A stretch of DNA of 64,000 nucleotides. Source: Balanoglossus misakiensis. Taxonomy: Eukaryota; Hemichordata. Of this stretch, positions 12,901-25,929 are shown one piece after another. The first letter of the stretch is position 1. Every line of letters begins with the position of its first letter. The DNA lies in contig CM082579.2 in the NCBI GenBank assembly GCA_040954595.2, forward strand, positions 3,720,001-3,784,000, written 5' to 3'. Below the pieces are notes generated by a model that saw only the letters and a list, made by a program, of their open reading frames with translations, was not told where the DNA came from and did no database searches. The translations under genes were made by a program, and so were the position numbers.

Positions 12901-14734
12901 ATTTTATCAGTTGAGCAACATCACAGGGAAGGAACAGAGAAATTTTGACATGTAAAATTCCCATTGGAAGCTGCACTCATACCGAAAGTAGTTTTGATTG
13001 AGAAACCAGTTTATTATTTCTTGAAATTTGAAACAAAGTTTACATATCCTAGAAGCTTGAAATGTGTACTGTCTATGCTAGCAGGAAATGGTGAAATCAC
13101 AATATTTTCGTTTCTCTTAATCTGTAACTGCTAAAAATATTTTCCTTTCGGTGAAAACTGGCTGACTAACTTCCCTGTGAGTTTCAGTTTCGGGGACATT
13201 TATTGTTCACTACTAAAACAAGTGCAAACACAGACTATTAAAACTAAAACAGGCTTATTGTTGGCAATGACTAGGGAATGTAAACATGCATTGCAGGAAC
13301 AAACAAACACGCCAGCTACTTGAAGAGATTGCACCTCCAGATAATAACAGTGCTAATCTTTTTTAATGGGGAGAACAATTTCTTTGTGGAAGGCCCCAAG
13401 AAGCAAAGTGTAGTGTGAGTAATAAATATTTTATATTCATCTGTACTCTGTACAGATTTAAAGATACTCTTCCTGATTACTAGTGTACAGAAATATTTAC
13501 AATAGTGTATTATTTACAATAGTGCGTGCTAGTTCAGAATTGATTTCAGTCAAACGTGAAAAATTTTAGATTTTATTTGTCAAGATCACACAAATATAGA
13601 ATAAAATGAGGTCTTCAGTTCATGAAACGGTGAACTGTTTGACAGCTTTTTAATTTTGTGGATATTACACATTCCGTTAAATCTCGAGCTAATCAGAATG
13701 CATTTAATCTGGAATTCTTGGCATGTGCGTCGGTCTCTTGGATACAAGACACCAGGACTGAATGTCCAATGTCCACGGCTTCTAGCAAAGCTGTGGCTAT
13801 TATGTCTGTCCTGGACGTTTCCTAAACCAGCTTCGAAATCTCTGAAAAGTTACGTACGCTGAAGTGAAGGGGATTAAAACGAGGAATTGAAAGCGTGGGA
13901 TGGAGTTAAACGGGCTGGGTTTTCCCACCGACGGACCAACCGAGTGGGTTTTTGTTTTGACAGTAGCGGATGCTGACGAATATGGTACGTAGCATTCGGT
14001 GCCGACTGACACACAGTGGCTGCGGGTTCGGTTTTCCGAAAAGTCGGTTACGCACAGGAACTGACTCAAAACCAAACCTTGTGTAAACAAGACCAAGCCA
14101 ATTGGTCAACAAAGGTAAATGAATGGGGAGTATAGCCAGAGGCAGTGCAGGGTTCAACCACCTGTTGTCATCGTTTCAAAAATGGGATAATTCTGCTGGT
14201 AATTAGAAATGTCACGGTTGTACAACTGTGGGGTAAATGACCCTAATCAGGCAGTCGCGGTGTGTGCATCTTCGGCCAAAATATTTAAAAATTGGTATAC
14301 GCCATAGAGGGCAGAATACTATATGTACAACTGTTTCACATGCAGTGGTAAATGGATCACTGAAGTGATACCATAGTTTTGCATCTTTCAGAAAACTATT
14401 ATTGCCTGCAATTGAATTTGATCACCCTTTGGAGAAACTGAGAGAGTCAATGGCCAATGGGACAGAGGTCACAAAAGTTCACATTTGGCTGAAAATGGTC
14501 TTTTTGTTCTCCAGTTACTTGATCCACCTGTGTGGGGTCTGACTTGTAAGGAATACATGAGTACGATGTACATGTATGGGCTCCAAGTTGGCTTCACTTT
14601 GAAAGGTTAAACATGCATTGCTGAGGTGTATTACTTAAAGGTGTTGAATTTCAGACCATGCAATGAAAAGACACTGAGTCAGAGACCCACTAATAGCAAC
14701 TTCGATTTCAGAGGAATTTAGTGTTCAGGGTTAT

Positions 14735-14950
14735 GTCCCTATTTTGATTTTAGTGGTCGACGCGACAACCAATTTGACTTTATTGGTCTCGACCTGGATG
14801 AATTTGACTCGTGTTTCCACCAAAACGCCGTCACTAATTTCACTTTAGTGACCTATCCATGTTACGACCAATTTGCTTTGTGGGGTCTGCACCCCACTGA
14901 ATTTGATTTTAGTGTTTCCGCACCACCACTGAATCGATTTTTACTTTTCA
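14735..14950. repeat. Degenerate ~32-bp tandem array with an AATTTGAYTTTAGTG core
   Basis: Seven core copies begin near 14741, 14771, 14801, 14836, 14870, 14900 and 14932, so the spacing is 30-35 bp. The cores resemble AATTTGATTTTAGTG, and several sit in small palindromes, for example CACTAA...TTAGTG at 14833-14850 and CCAAT...ATTGG at 14769-14786. The stretches between cores are GC-richer and diverged. Two weaker copies may extend it left to about 14700. No open reading frame spans it. It looks like an old minisatellite. Confidence 0.7.
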
Positions 14951-17900
14951 GCGCAGTCCAGATGATGGCTAATTAGACGTTTTTTTATTGGTCTAGGCTC
15001 GGACTTCTTTGATTTTTAATGGTGGTTTAGAACAAGGCAGAAGTTAGAGAGGCCTCCAGACAGACAGTTACAACTGGCTCCTAAATTCGGTCTGAATCCT
15101 CTGGGACTATTAGGTCTCCCAACAAAGGAGCACATATCTCACAAACAATAAAACTGACACCTCATATAAAGAAATCTATAAACATGAACTACCACCTCCA
15201 GGAATTCTATTTAAAAGTCAGAACTGTAACTTTGGCTTTTTTAGCACTTCTCCTCTGAATATGAATTATTCTTAATGTCCAACAACATTTAATAAGCCAC
15301 CATTCTGCCATGATCATGTATGACCAGTGTTATTGTTTTCAAATAAATTCAAGTCCTGATTTAAATTCAGTTTTCAACGACAACACTGCACCGAGAACAT
15401 AGGGGCTGTGTTGATAAAGTGCACACTGGAAATTTCCTTTCTGTCCTACGAGTTGGCCAAGAAAAGGGAAGTCGATACACACGAAAAATAAAGTACTAAA
15501 ATAATTAACAGCCAAAAGTTACAGCTGCTGGGGCTTGAAGACTAAACTCTGTTATCAACATAACTCAGGTGATGACCGGTTGCCTGGTTATCTTGGGAAC
15601 CAGTTTGGGAAATGTTTAACCTCTAGAGTTCAATGTCAATGTGACATGCAGCGGACAAGTACAGACAAGATTTTAATCCAAAACGATCGATGAAAACACT
15701 CATGATAGCGGTCTACAGCAGTAAATAACTGGCCCCGACAGAACATCAAGATCCAATTCCAAACATCCATTACAGTGACCAGACAACTAAAATATTATCA
15801 GTATTTCCAATTAAGCGCGTACTAAAGAACCGAAAGAACTCAACCTTGGGAGTTTATTAACTCCCTTCAATCAAATTGTTACTGTTCACTTTATTATCTT
15901 ACTCTGATGCGCAGCCCTGGCATTTTAGTGGCGACCACGCTGGTATCTGCCCAGGTGATCAGCGGGATTTGTGGTATTCCTGACACTTTTTTCCCAACTT
16001 TTCCACTGACACACATCTGTTGCTTAAAACACAGATTCTTTTCATTCAGTTGTGGGACTATTTAATCATATTGACTTGGCATCTGGTTGTCATGATCGAG
16101 TACATTGCCAGTGATTTCGGAGTGTGGTTCTTATCGCACAAGTGACACATACCATTAATGTCACCAACTTTGGGGCAACAAAGAGATCCTATTTATGTTG
16201 TTTTTTCTCCACCCTGTTTTTTCAATCGATTGACTGAAGCAATTATCACCTCCGTCCCACACTGTGATGTGTCAACACCGCCATCACAAAGAGGAAGAAT
16301 AACTTCATCAGAGACCATGAAACTACTTAACCATTATATAAACACCTGTTACAGGGAATGTTTTTTACATTTTCCAAAATAAATGGCAACTTTTGTTGTA
16401 ATTTACATGTATTACTTTTTTTAATTTGGGTAATGAACATCACACCTCAGTACACCAGTTATACAGCAGAAGTCACCATTATCACAATGGAGAACAATTT
16501 TATGGGTCACTTAGTACACAGAGACATCTGCAACTCAAAAGAGATGAAGCCACGATTTGTATCACAGTTTTTTCCCTTTTAATTTTGAATTTCAGAAAAT
16601 CCAAAGTGGGTCGGTCATCATTTTCAATATTACTCGACTGATAGCACTTCTTTTGTTAGGAGTTAATATCAGAAAACCTTACAACAAAAGGCTTGTCCTA
16701 ATCTCCCCCCCCCCCCAACTCCTGTATGTATTTAACTACTAATCTTCTGATAGTCTCCAGGGGTAGTGCTCAAAATTGCTGCACAATTTAATCTACTGGA
16801 GTTTGTCTGCTGTAATCTCTACAGAATAAATTATGATTTATCATTCACACAAGTGCATACAGTTTAACCGTCCCAATTTCCTTGGTGAGTTTCTATAGAT
16901 GCTTGAGTTGACTCCATAACTTTGTAAATTACGATGCAATATCACAATGAAGGAAGCTAGGAGACATTTCACTACCTCGGAGGGACTTCAAAATGTTGTT
17001 ATCAGCCGAGTGTTTGACAAAATCTATTAATCACTGCAGTACACTATTTACAGTGCAGGCAGTGCAAACCCAGCATGTCAGTCTGTTTGAAATGGACTTG
17101 TGCAAAATGAGATCAAGAGATTTGACTTGTATGCTAATAGGTTGGCATGTTACAGGCAAAAGGCAACATCGCTTCACATAGCATTGTGCTTGTCTTTATA
17201 GCAACCATGTCAGCCACCCTCTCCAAAACTGTAAACATTGTGGTCAACTTGAGTATTTCCAGCAAGTTTTAATAATAGCAGATCTTTGCTCCCTATAATC
17301 TCTGCTTGTGCTGTGTATTTGCTAACACTGGTATCTCTCAGCCGATGCCAAGATATTTTATAGAATGAACAGACTGCCTGTTTAGTTGCTGGGTGATCAT
17401 TAATTTCCATTTTATCAAATACATCACTATTGAGAGGTTTGCGTTGAAGTACGTGTGGCAAATTTCACACTGGTGATATATGTTACAATTACGTGAGTAA
17501 CACGTACATTCTCTTGTTTTTGAATAGACCCAAAAATGTCACTGCACATGAACAGAAATTTTTTCACTTATTTGATCTCAGTGGTGACTACATGCATGTA
17601 ATCTTTATTTGGGCAAAACACCACAAAAACAGCCATGCATGTCCCTATTTTAAGAAAAATGTTTATTTCATATGTTCACATTCAAAAGCCACTCATGCAT
17701 ACAAAGTTCCCACTTGAAAATTTCATTCCCACTGATTGCATCAACATATTTATCCCTGTTTACACATAGCGGAATAGATGGATGACTTGACGAACCTCTC
17801 CTGGATCTGTGAGGCTTCAGAATTTGACACGTACACCCTGTGAAATTCAGCCATTCTTCTAGTCTTGCAACTATGCAGATAGCTGGTTTTCATTCAGTGA

Positions 17901-18402
17901 TGTGAGACAGTCAGTATATTTTCCTTTTCCAGTCGAGAGCTTGAATCACCACAAATGACAACTACTAGTATTTTCTGACCCTTCAACATCACCCACAACC
18001 AAAATCGACAATTTTTATATTTTCATTACCTGATCTGGGCACCCCACTGGGTGATCTAAGTTTTGATTAAAAAACTCGAATCTGTGCGCCATTTGTTAAC
18101 CTTTGTATATAAGTTTTAACGCAACGAAATTGAGTTCATAACTTTAGATGTCATATTCACAAAATGTGAAATTTGTATAACCTAAAAACATAGCACAGTT
18201 TTTCCCCAATAGTTCCAGTATATTCCAACTGGTCCAGTACAGTAAAGCATGCATATAAATCATTTTTCACTAGTCCATAGATTGATGAATGTAGAGAGAA
18301 AGAACATACCTTCCTTTCTATCTGTTTTTCAATTGGTATATAGGTGATGACAAGACAGCCAATGATGACTTTGCATAATGAAACTTACTGCAAAACCTTT
18401 CA
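14951..18402. other. Intergenic DNA and probable MAT2B 3' UTR
   Basis: No gene is supported. The right end probably includes the MAT2B 3' UTR. On the minus strand, AATAAA signals occur at 17667-17662 and 17609-17604, about 740-800 bp past the stop codon. A 12-base C run lies at 16705-16716 and a TACATGTA at 16404. Other open frames here are short and unlike any family. Confidence 0.45.
16705..16716. repeat. Poly-C run (12)
   Basis: Homopolymer of C on the plus strand. Confidence 0.85.
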
Positions 18403-18660
18403 TCACTTTCTGAGGAACGGGCGGAGACACTCCTGGATGCCGTCTCGAAACTTGATGCCGTCCGTGGTGATGCCCATACCTTCGAGACGAGATCGGTCAA
18501 GGTGAGCGTTGTAGGGTCTTGGTGCCCCCTTGGACGGCTCCTTGTCGCCGATGATGTGGTCATCTGGCAGACCGAAAACCTCACTCATGGTCTTCGCCAT
18601 CGTGTACTTTGTCATTGGTTCCTCGGAAGTCCAGTGAAAGACTCCCTTGACCGAAGAATC
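18403..18660 (-). CDS. MAT2B: MAT2B exon 6, C-terminus and stop
   Basis: Starts [19 protein letters not shown] after a ttatggcag acceptor and ends ECLRPFLRK before TGA at 18405-18403. It matches human IKGTFHWSGNEQMTKYEM. Human has a longer ending after WPFL. Confidence 0.94.
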   Translation of the reverse strand, partial: DSSVKGVFHWTSEEPMTKYTMAKTMSEVFGLPDDHIIGDKEPSKGAPRPYNAHLDRSRLEGMGITTDGIKFRDGIQECLRPFLRK

Positions 18661-21600
18661 CTGCCATAAAAACAAATATCAACGTCACGCTCATGCGAAT
18701 TAAACCTCAATGGTTTAAGTGCAATATTAATAAAATATGGCTGAAATTATTTTATGGAAATGAACTAATATCACTCCTGTCTACTATTATAGACACTTCC
18801 TCTGTGGTCATAGAATATTATCTATTTTAACCCACAGAGTGTGACCTGTATCTATGAATAAATGCTGAAATATTAAAAACTTTTTCAAATATAATAAATA
18901 TGTGTCACTTTATAGATATCTATTCAACAGAATCCCTCCAACCCAAAGGGAGAATTTTAACTAATGGGGCACTGTGCAAACACCACTGGCTGATTAAAAC
19001 CACCTCGTAGAAATGAAATGGCACAGGCCTGATAACTAGAAAGATTTAATGGATTTTCATCAACTGGGAAATCATCAATTACAGGGCATTGTTGCCTCAT
19101 TACAACCACAAGCCACCACCTTACAGTGAAAGATAAAAGGAACAGCTCCTTTGAAACTGTAAACAGATTTTCCTTGAAGAAAGCTTCATTCAGTTAAGTC
19201 ACACGTGTGTGGGATTTGATACTTGTAATCAAATTACAAACCAGATATCTTCAAGTACTTTAACCGAGTAAAATAACAACACGAGTGGAAAACATCCCAG
19301 CTATCAGAAAACAATTTTTTTTACACTAGTTTTAGTTAGGAGGTTTCACATTCGATAAATTGAAGGAGAGTTCTTCATTGTAACAGAAAAGCTTTTAGGT
19401 CAAATTTTCCAAATATGCTGTTATCACACTGTTGTTGGTTTGAATGGGGTTTTTAAGTTCATTCATTGGATTTCAAAGGAGAACGTCAGAACGTCAGAAG
19501 AGGTGTTCGTTTGATGCGTGAATAGGACTTCGTGTCTCTACACAAACATGTGTTAATGAATCAAAGAAATGAGGTTTACTGAAATGTGGACATATAATAT
19601 GGAAACTGGGATGGAGCAATGGAAAAGGGGTTTTGCATGGAAATTCCCAGACAGAGGAAACGTCGGCTACAGGGGGTTTCGGAATGTGGAAATAGATCAG
19701 CGGGACAGGACTAAGAGATTAAAGTGGGATTAAGAAACATTTTAAGGGAATTTTTCTTTGGAGAAATCCCATAAGCCGGCTTAAAATTGTACGACTGTTA
19801 AGTATTGCCGGAAGAATTTCCTATTCTTCCCACAGTTCCGACTTAATCTCTTCAATTTAACAATTAACAGATGAAAGTCTCCCGTGTCACAGGATTTCAT
19901 TTTCCGCCGATCGGCAGGGAAGGCCTGTGGTCATTTGCGGATGCACGGGCCTGAAAGTCTGAAGGAAAGCAAGTTGGGACGGAATTCAAATTCGCAGCCA
20001 GGAGAAGAAACAAAAAAAAAACTGACTGATATTTCAGTTGACATGTCTCTAAGGAAAATGCTTGGTGGAGACAAGATGTAATTACGTTATCATTTGTATC
20101 GCGCAGTGCAGACATCCCGGGAAAGCTATCAGCAAGCAGCGTCCGTCACAAAAAAAAGCTTTCAAAGACGCCGGGCAGTATTACCCCCTCACGCTGCAAA
20201 ACCTGCCAACGGAATTCTCTTTAGATTGTATCGCCTCCCCCAGTATATCTCTACATCCAGTGAGTTTTACACACTTACCAGATGTATTCACACTCCTGGT
20301 TATCGTTTGTCAGCTTTTTTAGCTCAACATCTGCTGTGCGGGCAACCTACTGTTGCCATGGCGACCCAAACCCCAACGAAGTTAATCATGATGACGTCAT
20401 TGGAGAGTGGTGATGCTTGTCTCATGAATATCATTCTTCACACACTCACACAGTGTGTGTGCGTGTGTGACCATGACACCGAGAGAAGCTTCTTTATAGA
20501 CTGTTTAGTTTGTGAGACTCAGTATCTGCAATTTGGCAAATTCCTTTCATTCCATTATGCCTCCTTAAATAAACCCATCACTTTATTGATCACTCCACCA
20601 ACCTTGCACAGGAAGATGAGTAGAAGTCAATGGTGTTGAAAGAAAAGAAATCGTTCTAATGATAAAACCATGCAGACACCAAAAACGCCACATGAAAACA
20701 GCCTGCACACATGGCGTCTTTGTTTGTAACTGCTGTCTGTTTCAATTCTGGATTTCGCCTAACATCTACCACGCATCGTAAAGTGAGAAGTACATTTCCT
20801 ACTGGGGGATAACACAATTACTCCATCTCACCTCCAGTCTCTTCTCTGCCATTTTTCTGATGATGACCGCAATGTCCCTCACGTGAGTTGGATGTCGAAT
20901 TTCATAGTCGGACATGGGTGCTGGTTTACTGGTGTCCTGCACTGGGTTGAACAACACTGTGACTGCACTCTCTGCCAGATATTCTACTTCACCGTAAAGG
21001 ATAGGAATCCTCAGAATTGCTGATTCTAGGAGATAAAAACAAAATATGTCGTGTGAGAAAAAATGGCTGTAATCAAGTACCTGTTGAGCGACTCTGAAAA
21101 ATCCCAGATTCTGGGAAAAGATTTGAAAGTGACAGAAACTGAAACTGAAGAAGGTAACATACCAGGGTTATTTTCAAGAGTCACCTTTTCGCCATCCAGT
21201 TTACTTTTTCCATACTTGTTGAGTGGATTTGTTTGGTCATCTGTCTTGTGTGGAGGAGATGTACCATCAAAGACATAGTCTGTGCTGATGTACAACATAA
21301 AGGCACCATACTCCACTGGAACAAAATACAATTTTCTGTTAATAAATTGGTGGTAATCAAATCAAATAAAATATATCAGTGAAGTTTTATCTCAAATTTG
21401 GGTTTCTTTTTAAGAACACTGTTGGGGCTCTCTTCTGATAATTCTCCTGAGTCACCAGTGAGTCTGTTGAGTCAGTGGCACGTCATATGGGCTAAGTTCT
21501 GACAGTGATACATAAGAGAATTTGGGTGACCTCCACTCATCATTCGTCTTCATTACTTTAGAAGAAAGCGAGCCAGAACAGTGAATTCCAACTGCAGGAT

Positions 21601-23543
21601 GTTTAGAGTGAGGAAATCTGATCTCCGATCATAAATCCTGAATTCCTGACAGCAAATCAGCAAAAATCCCCTCTTAAGAGAGCCATTTTTCATTTCGTCT
21701 GGATTGCCTGCGTACTTCAACACCGGCGGGTCAGCGGGATTACACAAACTTTACAAGACCCGGCAGATCTGCATGACTGGGTACGCCCTTCCGCGCAGAG
21801 TAGATCCCAATGACAGATGACTAGCGGCCGGGTCATGGGAAAGAATAACAGAAGTCAGGCATGAGTGGCTCTGTTTTGATATCTGCAGGGGGAAATTTTA
21901 GAATCTCTGGACGCGGGCAACAGTTTCTTTCAAACCGACAGAAGATTTCCTGAAATTCCTCCAGTGGTGGCAAGAGGGGTGTTTGGGGTTTAATGATTCA
22001 TCAATTACTATCGGAGATGACAGTTTATAAGCAAAAGGGGTTTCATATTCGTGTAAACATGTTTTGTTTGGCATTGGCCTTTTGACTGAAGTTGTGCCTG
22101 CACTGAGACAGTCACATTACACTCAGGAACTTATGTTTGATGAGCTTGAATTTGTCTAATTAAACCCCAAGAAATGAGATTAAAGCTAGCACAGTATATG
22201 AAAAACAAGCCAATGAAAACTTCCACAAAACTTTTGTTTACTTTGCATACAAGAGCATTTTATCATCTGAACTATAGGTGGCGCTAATCTACATCCTGCG
22301 AGACAAGTTAGTTCTGTAGGTTTGGTGAGTACCCCTTCTATTATTATGACAATGAAATCCCCTTGAAAACTGTGCTGGTTCTAAATTAGATGCCTAAAAA
22401 TTGTAAGCATAGTTTTACCGCAAAGTCTTGCAATCATGGCAGTGCTGTCCACATTCAATCTCTTGGTGGCCTCTTCCTGTTTCTCCACCACATCTGGTCT
22501 TCTCTCAGCTGCTGAATGAATGACAACTGATGGCTGCAAAGAAATAAAAGACAGGTAAAAAGAAGAAAGTACAAAATCTACAAAGATGTTTTAATAGTGT
22601 GACAATTACATCTGAGGTGCGTATTTTGCTTCTGTACGCATTCAACTCCATAAAGTTTAGATTGACAGCTAGGAACCACACTGATTTTTTTTGTTTGGCT
22701 CATTTAAAGGGGCATCATCTGTGCCTGTACAGCTTTTAAAGGGGACAGAGTGACCAACCTTGAATTCTTCAAGAACTTTCCTGACTTCACCCTCATCCTG
22801 TATATCAACTTTCCTCAATCCACCTTTGGCTCTGCTGAATGCGCAACCTAGTGTTTCCCAGGATGCATTGCGAAACTCGTTCAATATCGGTCTGCCCAAC
22901 AAACCTGACGCCCCAGTGATCAACACCCTCTTCATTCTTTGCTGAACAGCCCTGCAATAAAAGAGAATGGCCTTCTTAGCTTACCGTTTTTTATGAAAAT
23001 GGTAACACTTAAAATATCTTTACATTGATCATTTTCTTTTGAAATCATGGGCATGCTCTAAGTCACAAGAGGGCGCCCAATGAATCATAACCACTAAACC
23101 ACAGCTCTTACTCTTACTATAGTTGTTTCCCCATGCAGGAACATTGACTGGGATGATCTCTCTCCACTATGCTTTTTAATGAGCAGAAGAAAGTTATAGA
23201 GGGCGCACAACTATACCAGTAGTTAATGAGTGAAGTAAGTTTCTTTAAAAGCATAATGATTTATATTAACCCTAAAGAAGGTGAAGTGACAGAAAAATGA
23301 ATTAAAAACGAGCAAAACGCAGTAAAGTTAATGAAACGAAGCAATTAATTATTTGGCCCACACCACACTGACGCTTCAAAGAACAAAACATTTAAAAGTC
23401 ACTCTACTGTGTCTTGTAATAACGAGCTATGAACAAGAGACAATGAAAAGTATCATTAAGAGCTCAATAGCAAGAAATGATGACACATGTACGTAGTTAA
23501 TTTGATGACTTTACTCAGCCCTTTTGGTGTCCAGTTTAGACAT
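18403..23543 (-). CDS. MAT2B: Methionine adenosyltransferase 2 subunit beta homologue, six exons
   Basis: Non-catalytic regulatory subunit that binds MAT2A and tunes S-adenosylmethionine synthesis in cytosol and nucleus. It belongs to the NADP-binding extended SDR (RmlD-like) family. Exons on the minus strand: 23543-23515, 22951-22759, 22533-22419, 21315-21163, 21025-20832 and 18660-18403. All join in frame at GT/AG sites (phases 2, 0, 1, 1, 0), giving 313 residues against 334 in human. Visible motifs are the Rossmann loop TGASGLLG (22-29), [22 protein letters not shown] (121-130), YGKSK (147-151, the YxxxK pair), [20 protein letters not shown] and GVFHW. The body aligns closely with human MAT2B as I recall it. 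The first exon is short (MSKLDTKRA) and rests only on phase and splice-site fit. The C-terminus stops at RPFLRK, several residues earlier than human. Confidence 0.93.
18661..20831 (-). other. MAT2B intron 5 (about 2.2 kb)
   Basis: Intron between exons 5 and 6. A plus-strand 181-codon frame at 20094-20639 falls inside; it has no recognisable family and contains a CA/TG hairpin at about 20437-20470, so it is not called as a gene. Confidence 0.7.
20832..21025 (-). CDS. MAT2B: MAT2B exon 5
   Basis: Reads (E)[19 protein letters not shown] through [20 protein letters not shown]. It matches human [18 protein letters not shown] and FPTHVKDVA. Acceptor tcctag, donor gtgaga, phase 0. Confidence 0.94.
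21163..21315 (-). CDS. MAT2B: MAT2B exon 4, YxxxK region
   Basis: Begins [18 protein letters not shown] and ends KVTLENNP plus one base before gtatgt. It carries the STDYVFDGT and YGKSK active-site-like motifs. Confidence 0.94.
21316..22418 (-). other. MAT2B intron 3 (1.1 kb)
   Basis: Non-coding sequence between exons 3 and 4. I see no element in it beyond AT-rich DNA. Confidence 0.8.
22419..22533 (-). CDS. MAT2B: MAT2B exon 3
   Basis: Translates to [20 protein letters not shown] and on to MIARLC. It matches the human [14 protein letters not shown] region. Acceptor tttgcag, donor gtaaaac, leaving one base (phase 1). It has no start codon of its own, so it is easily missed. Confidence 0.93.
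22736..22748. mobile_element. TTAAAGGGGACAG end of a TTAA-family element (fragment)
   Basis: The same 13-base terminus as the element at 50114, located about 10 bp inside the intron from the MAT2B exon 2 donor. A second, weaker copy (TTTAAAGGGGCA) starts near 22703. A complete inverted pair is not clear, so this may be a relic. Confidence 0.35.
22759..22951 (-). CDS. MAT2B: MAT2B exon 2, dinucleotide-binding loop
   Basis: Encodes [19 protein letters not shown] and the following first Rossmann strand-helix units. The acceptor is ttgcag at 22952; the donor is gttggt after EEFK, phase 0. Confidence 0.93.
22952..23514 (-). other. MAT2B intron 1 (0.56 kb, predicted)
   Basis: Intron if exon 1 is right; otherwise 5' UTR or upstream DNA. 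Nothing else is seen in it. Confidence 0.5.
23515..23543 (-). CDS. MAT2B: MAT2B exon 1 (predicted)
   Basis: ATG at 23543 begins MSKLDTKRA, then GA before a gtaaag donor (phase 2). The next exon supplies exactly one base, restoring the frame as [14 protein letters not shown]. There is no homology support because this N-terminus varies in the family. The alternative is initiation at Met 22935 in exon 2. Confidence 0.55.
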
Positions 23544-23599
23544 GTTAACTAGTGTACAAGTCTTTGCAGCTAATACAACACCTCAGAAAAATACGACCT

Positions 23600-23618
23600 C
23601 CCCCCCCCCCCCCCCCCC
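23600..23618. repeat. Poly-C run (19)
   Basis: Uninterrupted homopolymer of C on the plus strand, upstream of MAT2B. Length may be uncertain in assembly. Confidence 0.85.
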
Positions 23619-25929
23619 AAGTCATAGAATGAACCCCATTCTTTATCACTCCATATTCAGTAGCAGTTGTCATATGGTACCACTATTGTATGTATTTGGC
23701 AAAACAGATGATGTCACAGTATCCCAAAAGACTACTTTCATGATCATTTTTTTGTGTTTATTCAGTGTTAATACACCCTGTATAGGTTGACAACGCAATT
23801 CATCCACACTTCATTTTTCTTGATAAACCGTTCATCTGAGAGGAATTTCTCGCCCAAAACACACACACAAAATTCCAAACTCATGAAAAAAAGAATATAA
23901 TGCTTCGAAAAATTGATTAATTTCTCTTTCGCGAAACCTGACAAGTCCGGTGAAAAGATCCATTGGATACACATTTAGAGACTTATCCTTTTGAATTTTC
24001 CATTCTGTCCGAGCAGAAGTTATCAGCAGTGCAGTTGCACAAACATAAAAAACACACACATATTCCGCTCACAATAATCTTTTACAAATTTCACTGTGCC
24101 GTACACTTTTATGAATCGGATGTGTGCAGCACTCCAACAATTCACTGACAGTTGTCATTCATCATCATCGACATAAAACAAATTCAGACCGATTATTTGA
24201 TATGAAAAGAAATCAGCACAAAAGGAGAAAATAAAAACGCATGTTGTACAATTTCCTGGACAACCGAGTAAACACTGTTAAATAGCTCCAAATGGACCCG
24301 TCCTGATATGATACGGAAAACCAACAAAGAGCAAAGATACAATCATCATCTCGCCCCCAAGAGCAGAATTCCATTTTTTTCTCCCCACTGACAGCGAGTC
24401 CTGATGACTCTGTTTCAAATGTAAATGCACTGACTGATACATGCGATTATTTTCTCGTGTTTCATCAGTGCAGTACAGAAGGCAATCTAGGAGTACATTG
24501 ATCCAATATTAGGTTTTCTGTTTTCCTCAATATACCTGACAGCAATCGAGCACTTTAGAGGGATCATCAAACCTGGTCATCTCGGCTCATATCTTCGTTT
24601 GACTGTAACAGATCATTTGCCTAATAGTCTGTCGCAGTATTCGACAAACAAATCTAAATATCTTTTTCTATCTGTTTAATACTCCATATCATATGTAATA
24701 TCTCGTATCTCACGTCATATCATAATCATCATATATCATATCATGGCATGCCAATTGCCATGCCATTACTTGAAGTCTATGGTTTCGTAGAAAATAGTGT
24801 AGAATTACTTCTGGTAATTATCTTTGTTATCAAGTTATGATTGCTGTAATAAACTTATTTGTCTGAGAAATACAATCCCACTAGGGGTAGTAGGCTGTGT
24901 CTGGTGCAGACAGGTACACAACGCAAAAGTTAAAACTTAAATGGAAAGTCCCATGTAAACTCTGTAACGTGCAAAAATAAGGTTTCCCACACACATCCCT
25001 CAAGATAAAGTGAGAAAAAAATATTAGAAGATGAACCTGCCAATGTTTGTTCAGCCCTGAGAACAAATAACGCCTTCATGTCATGACTCACTTTATCATA
25101 AACCTGCATTTAGACCAGACCCTCAATCATTGCTTCAAAAATCCTGTTAAGTTGGGGTCAGCGAGATTGTACTAAGAGACAAACGTGTATGTCGATGTTG
25201 ACATGTTAATAGGAACAAATTTGACTCTCTTATTAATTTCTGCGACTGTCCTATTACTCTGTTTTGCATGTAAATTGTCTTTTTTTCCCTTCATCACTAT
25301 GATAGATTTGTCCAATTTCTATCGTGATGTATGACCTGTCAGCCGCTATCAAATGTGACTGCTTATTCTCCCAGATCACCATATTTTTCTATTGAGTGTT
25401 ATTACAAAGCGGCGGCCTAAGCCTGAATTAATAAAGTTATGTTCTCCCCGCACATAAACTGGCGCTGTGACTCCACAAGTCAGATATGTCGAGTGGGATG
25501 AGACGTTCAATCACATTTATCCCCCCTATAAATTTGCTCGGTTCATATCACATGTGGTTTATAGTGAGTGACCTTGCTCATGATTGCTCCATGGTGCACG
25601 TATAGAAATATGACTCGGATGAACATCAATGATATAATTGAGTCTCGGTGAAAAAAAGGTCAGTCCCAGGGGAGAATTGTAATATAAAGAAAAGATTCCA
25701 AATAGCAAAGAGCAGGTTCATGCAGATATAGTAGCCATCACATGAACAAGTGTAATAATTAAAATTACAGTCTTCTAAATCAAACACAAGAATGGAAATC
25801 CAACACTAGAATCTATTATTGATTAATTACATTTCAACGGCAGATTCCTGACTTGCTCCTTTCGGAAATGAAGAAAATTAGTCACACAGGAAGTCTTTGG
25901 GTATTAATTTTTGGGGGCTCAAATTGCTA

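Larger units (their letters stand above)
5801..14734. other. Intergenic DNA between protocadherin and MAT2B, left part
   Basis: No coding region can be supported here: all open frames are short, unrelated to known families and lack splice-linked neighbours. It holds a 24-base T run (7179-7202), a GA run (8541-8555), CA-rich sequence near 9900-9930, and three TACATGTA palindromes (8129, 8487, 9850). Distal regulatory DNA for the protocadherin is possible but not shown. Confidence 0.5.

Noticed and set aside
14735-14950. Repeat and spacer pattern reminiscent of a CRISPR array
   Set aside because: The DNA is from an animal, the repeats are degenerate, spacers are uneven and there are no cas genes.
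20094-20639. Plus-strand frame of 181 codons inside MAT2B intron 5
   Set aside because: No recognisable domain; composition changes along its length and it includes a CA/TG hairpin.
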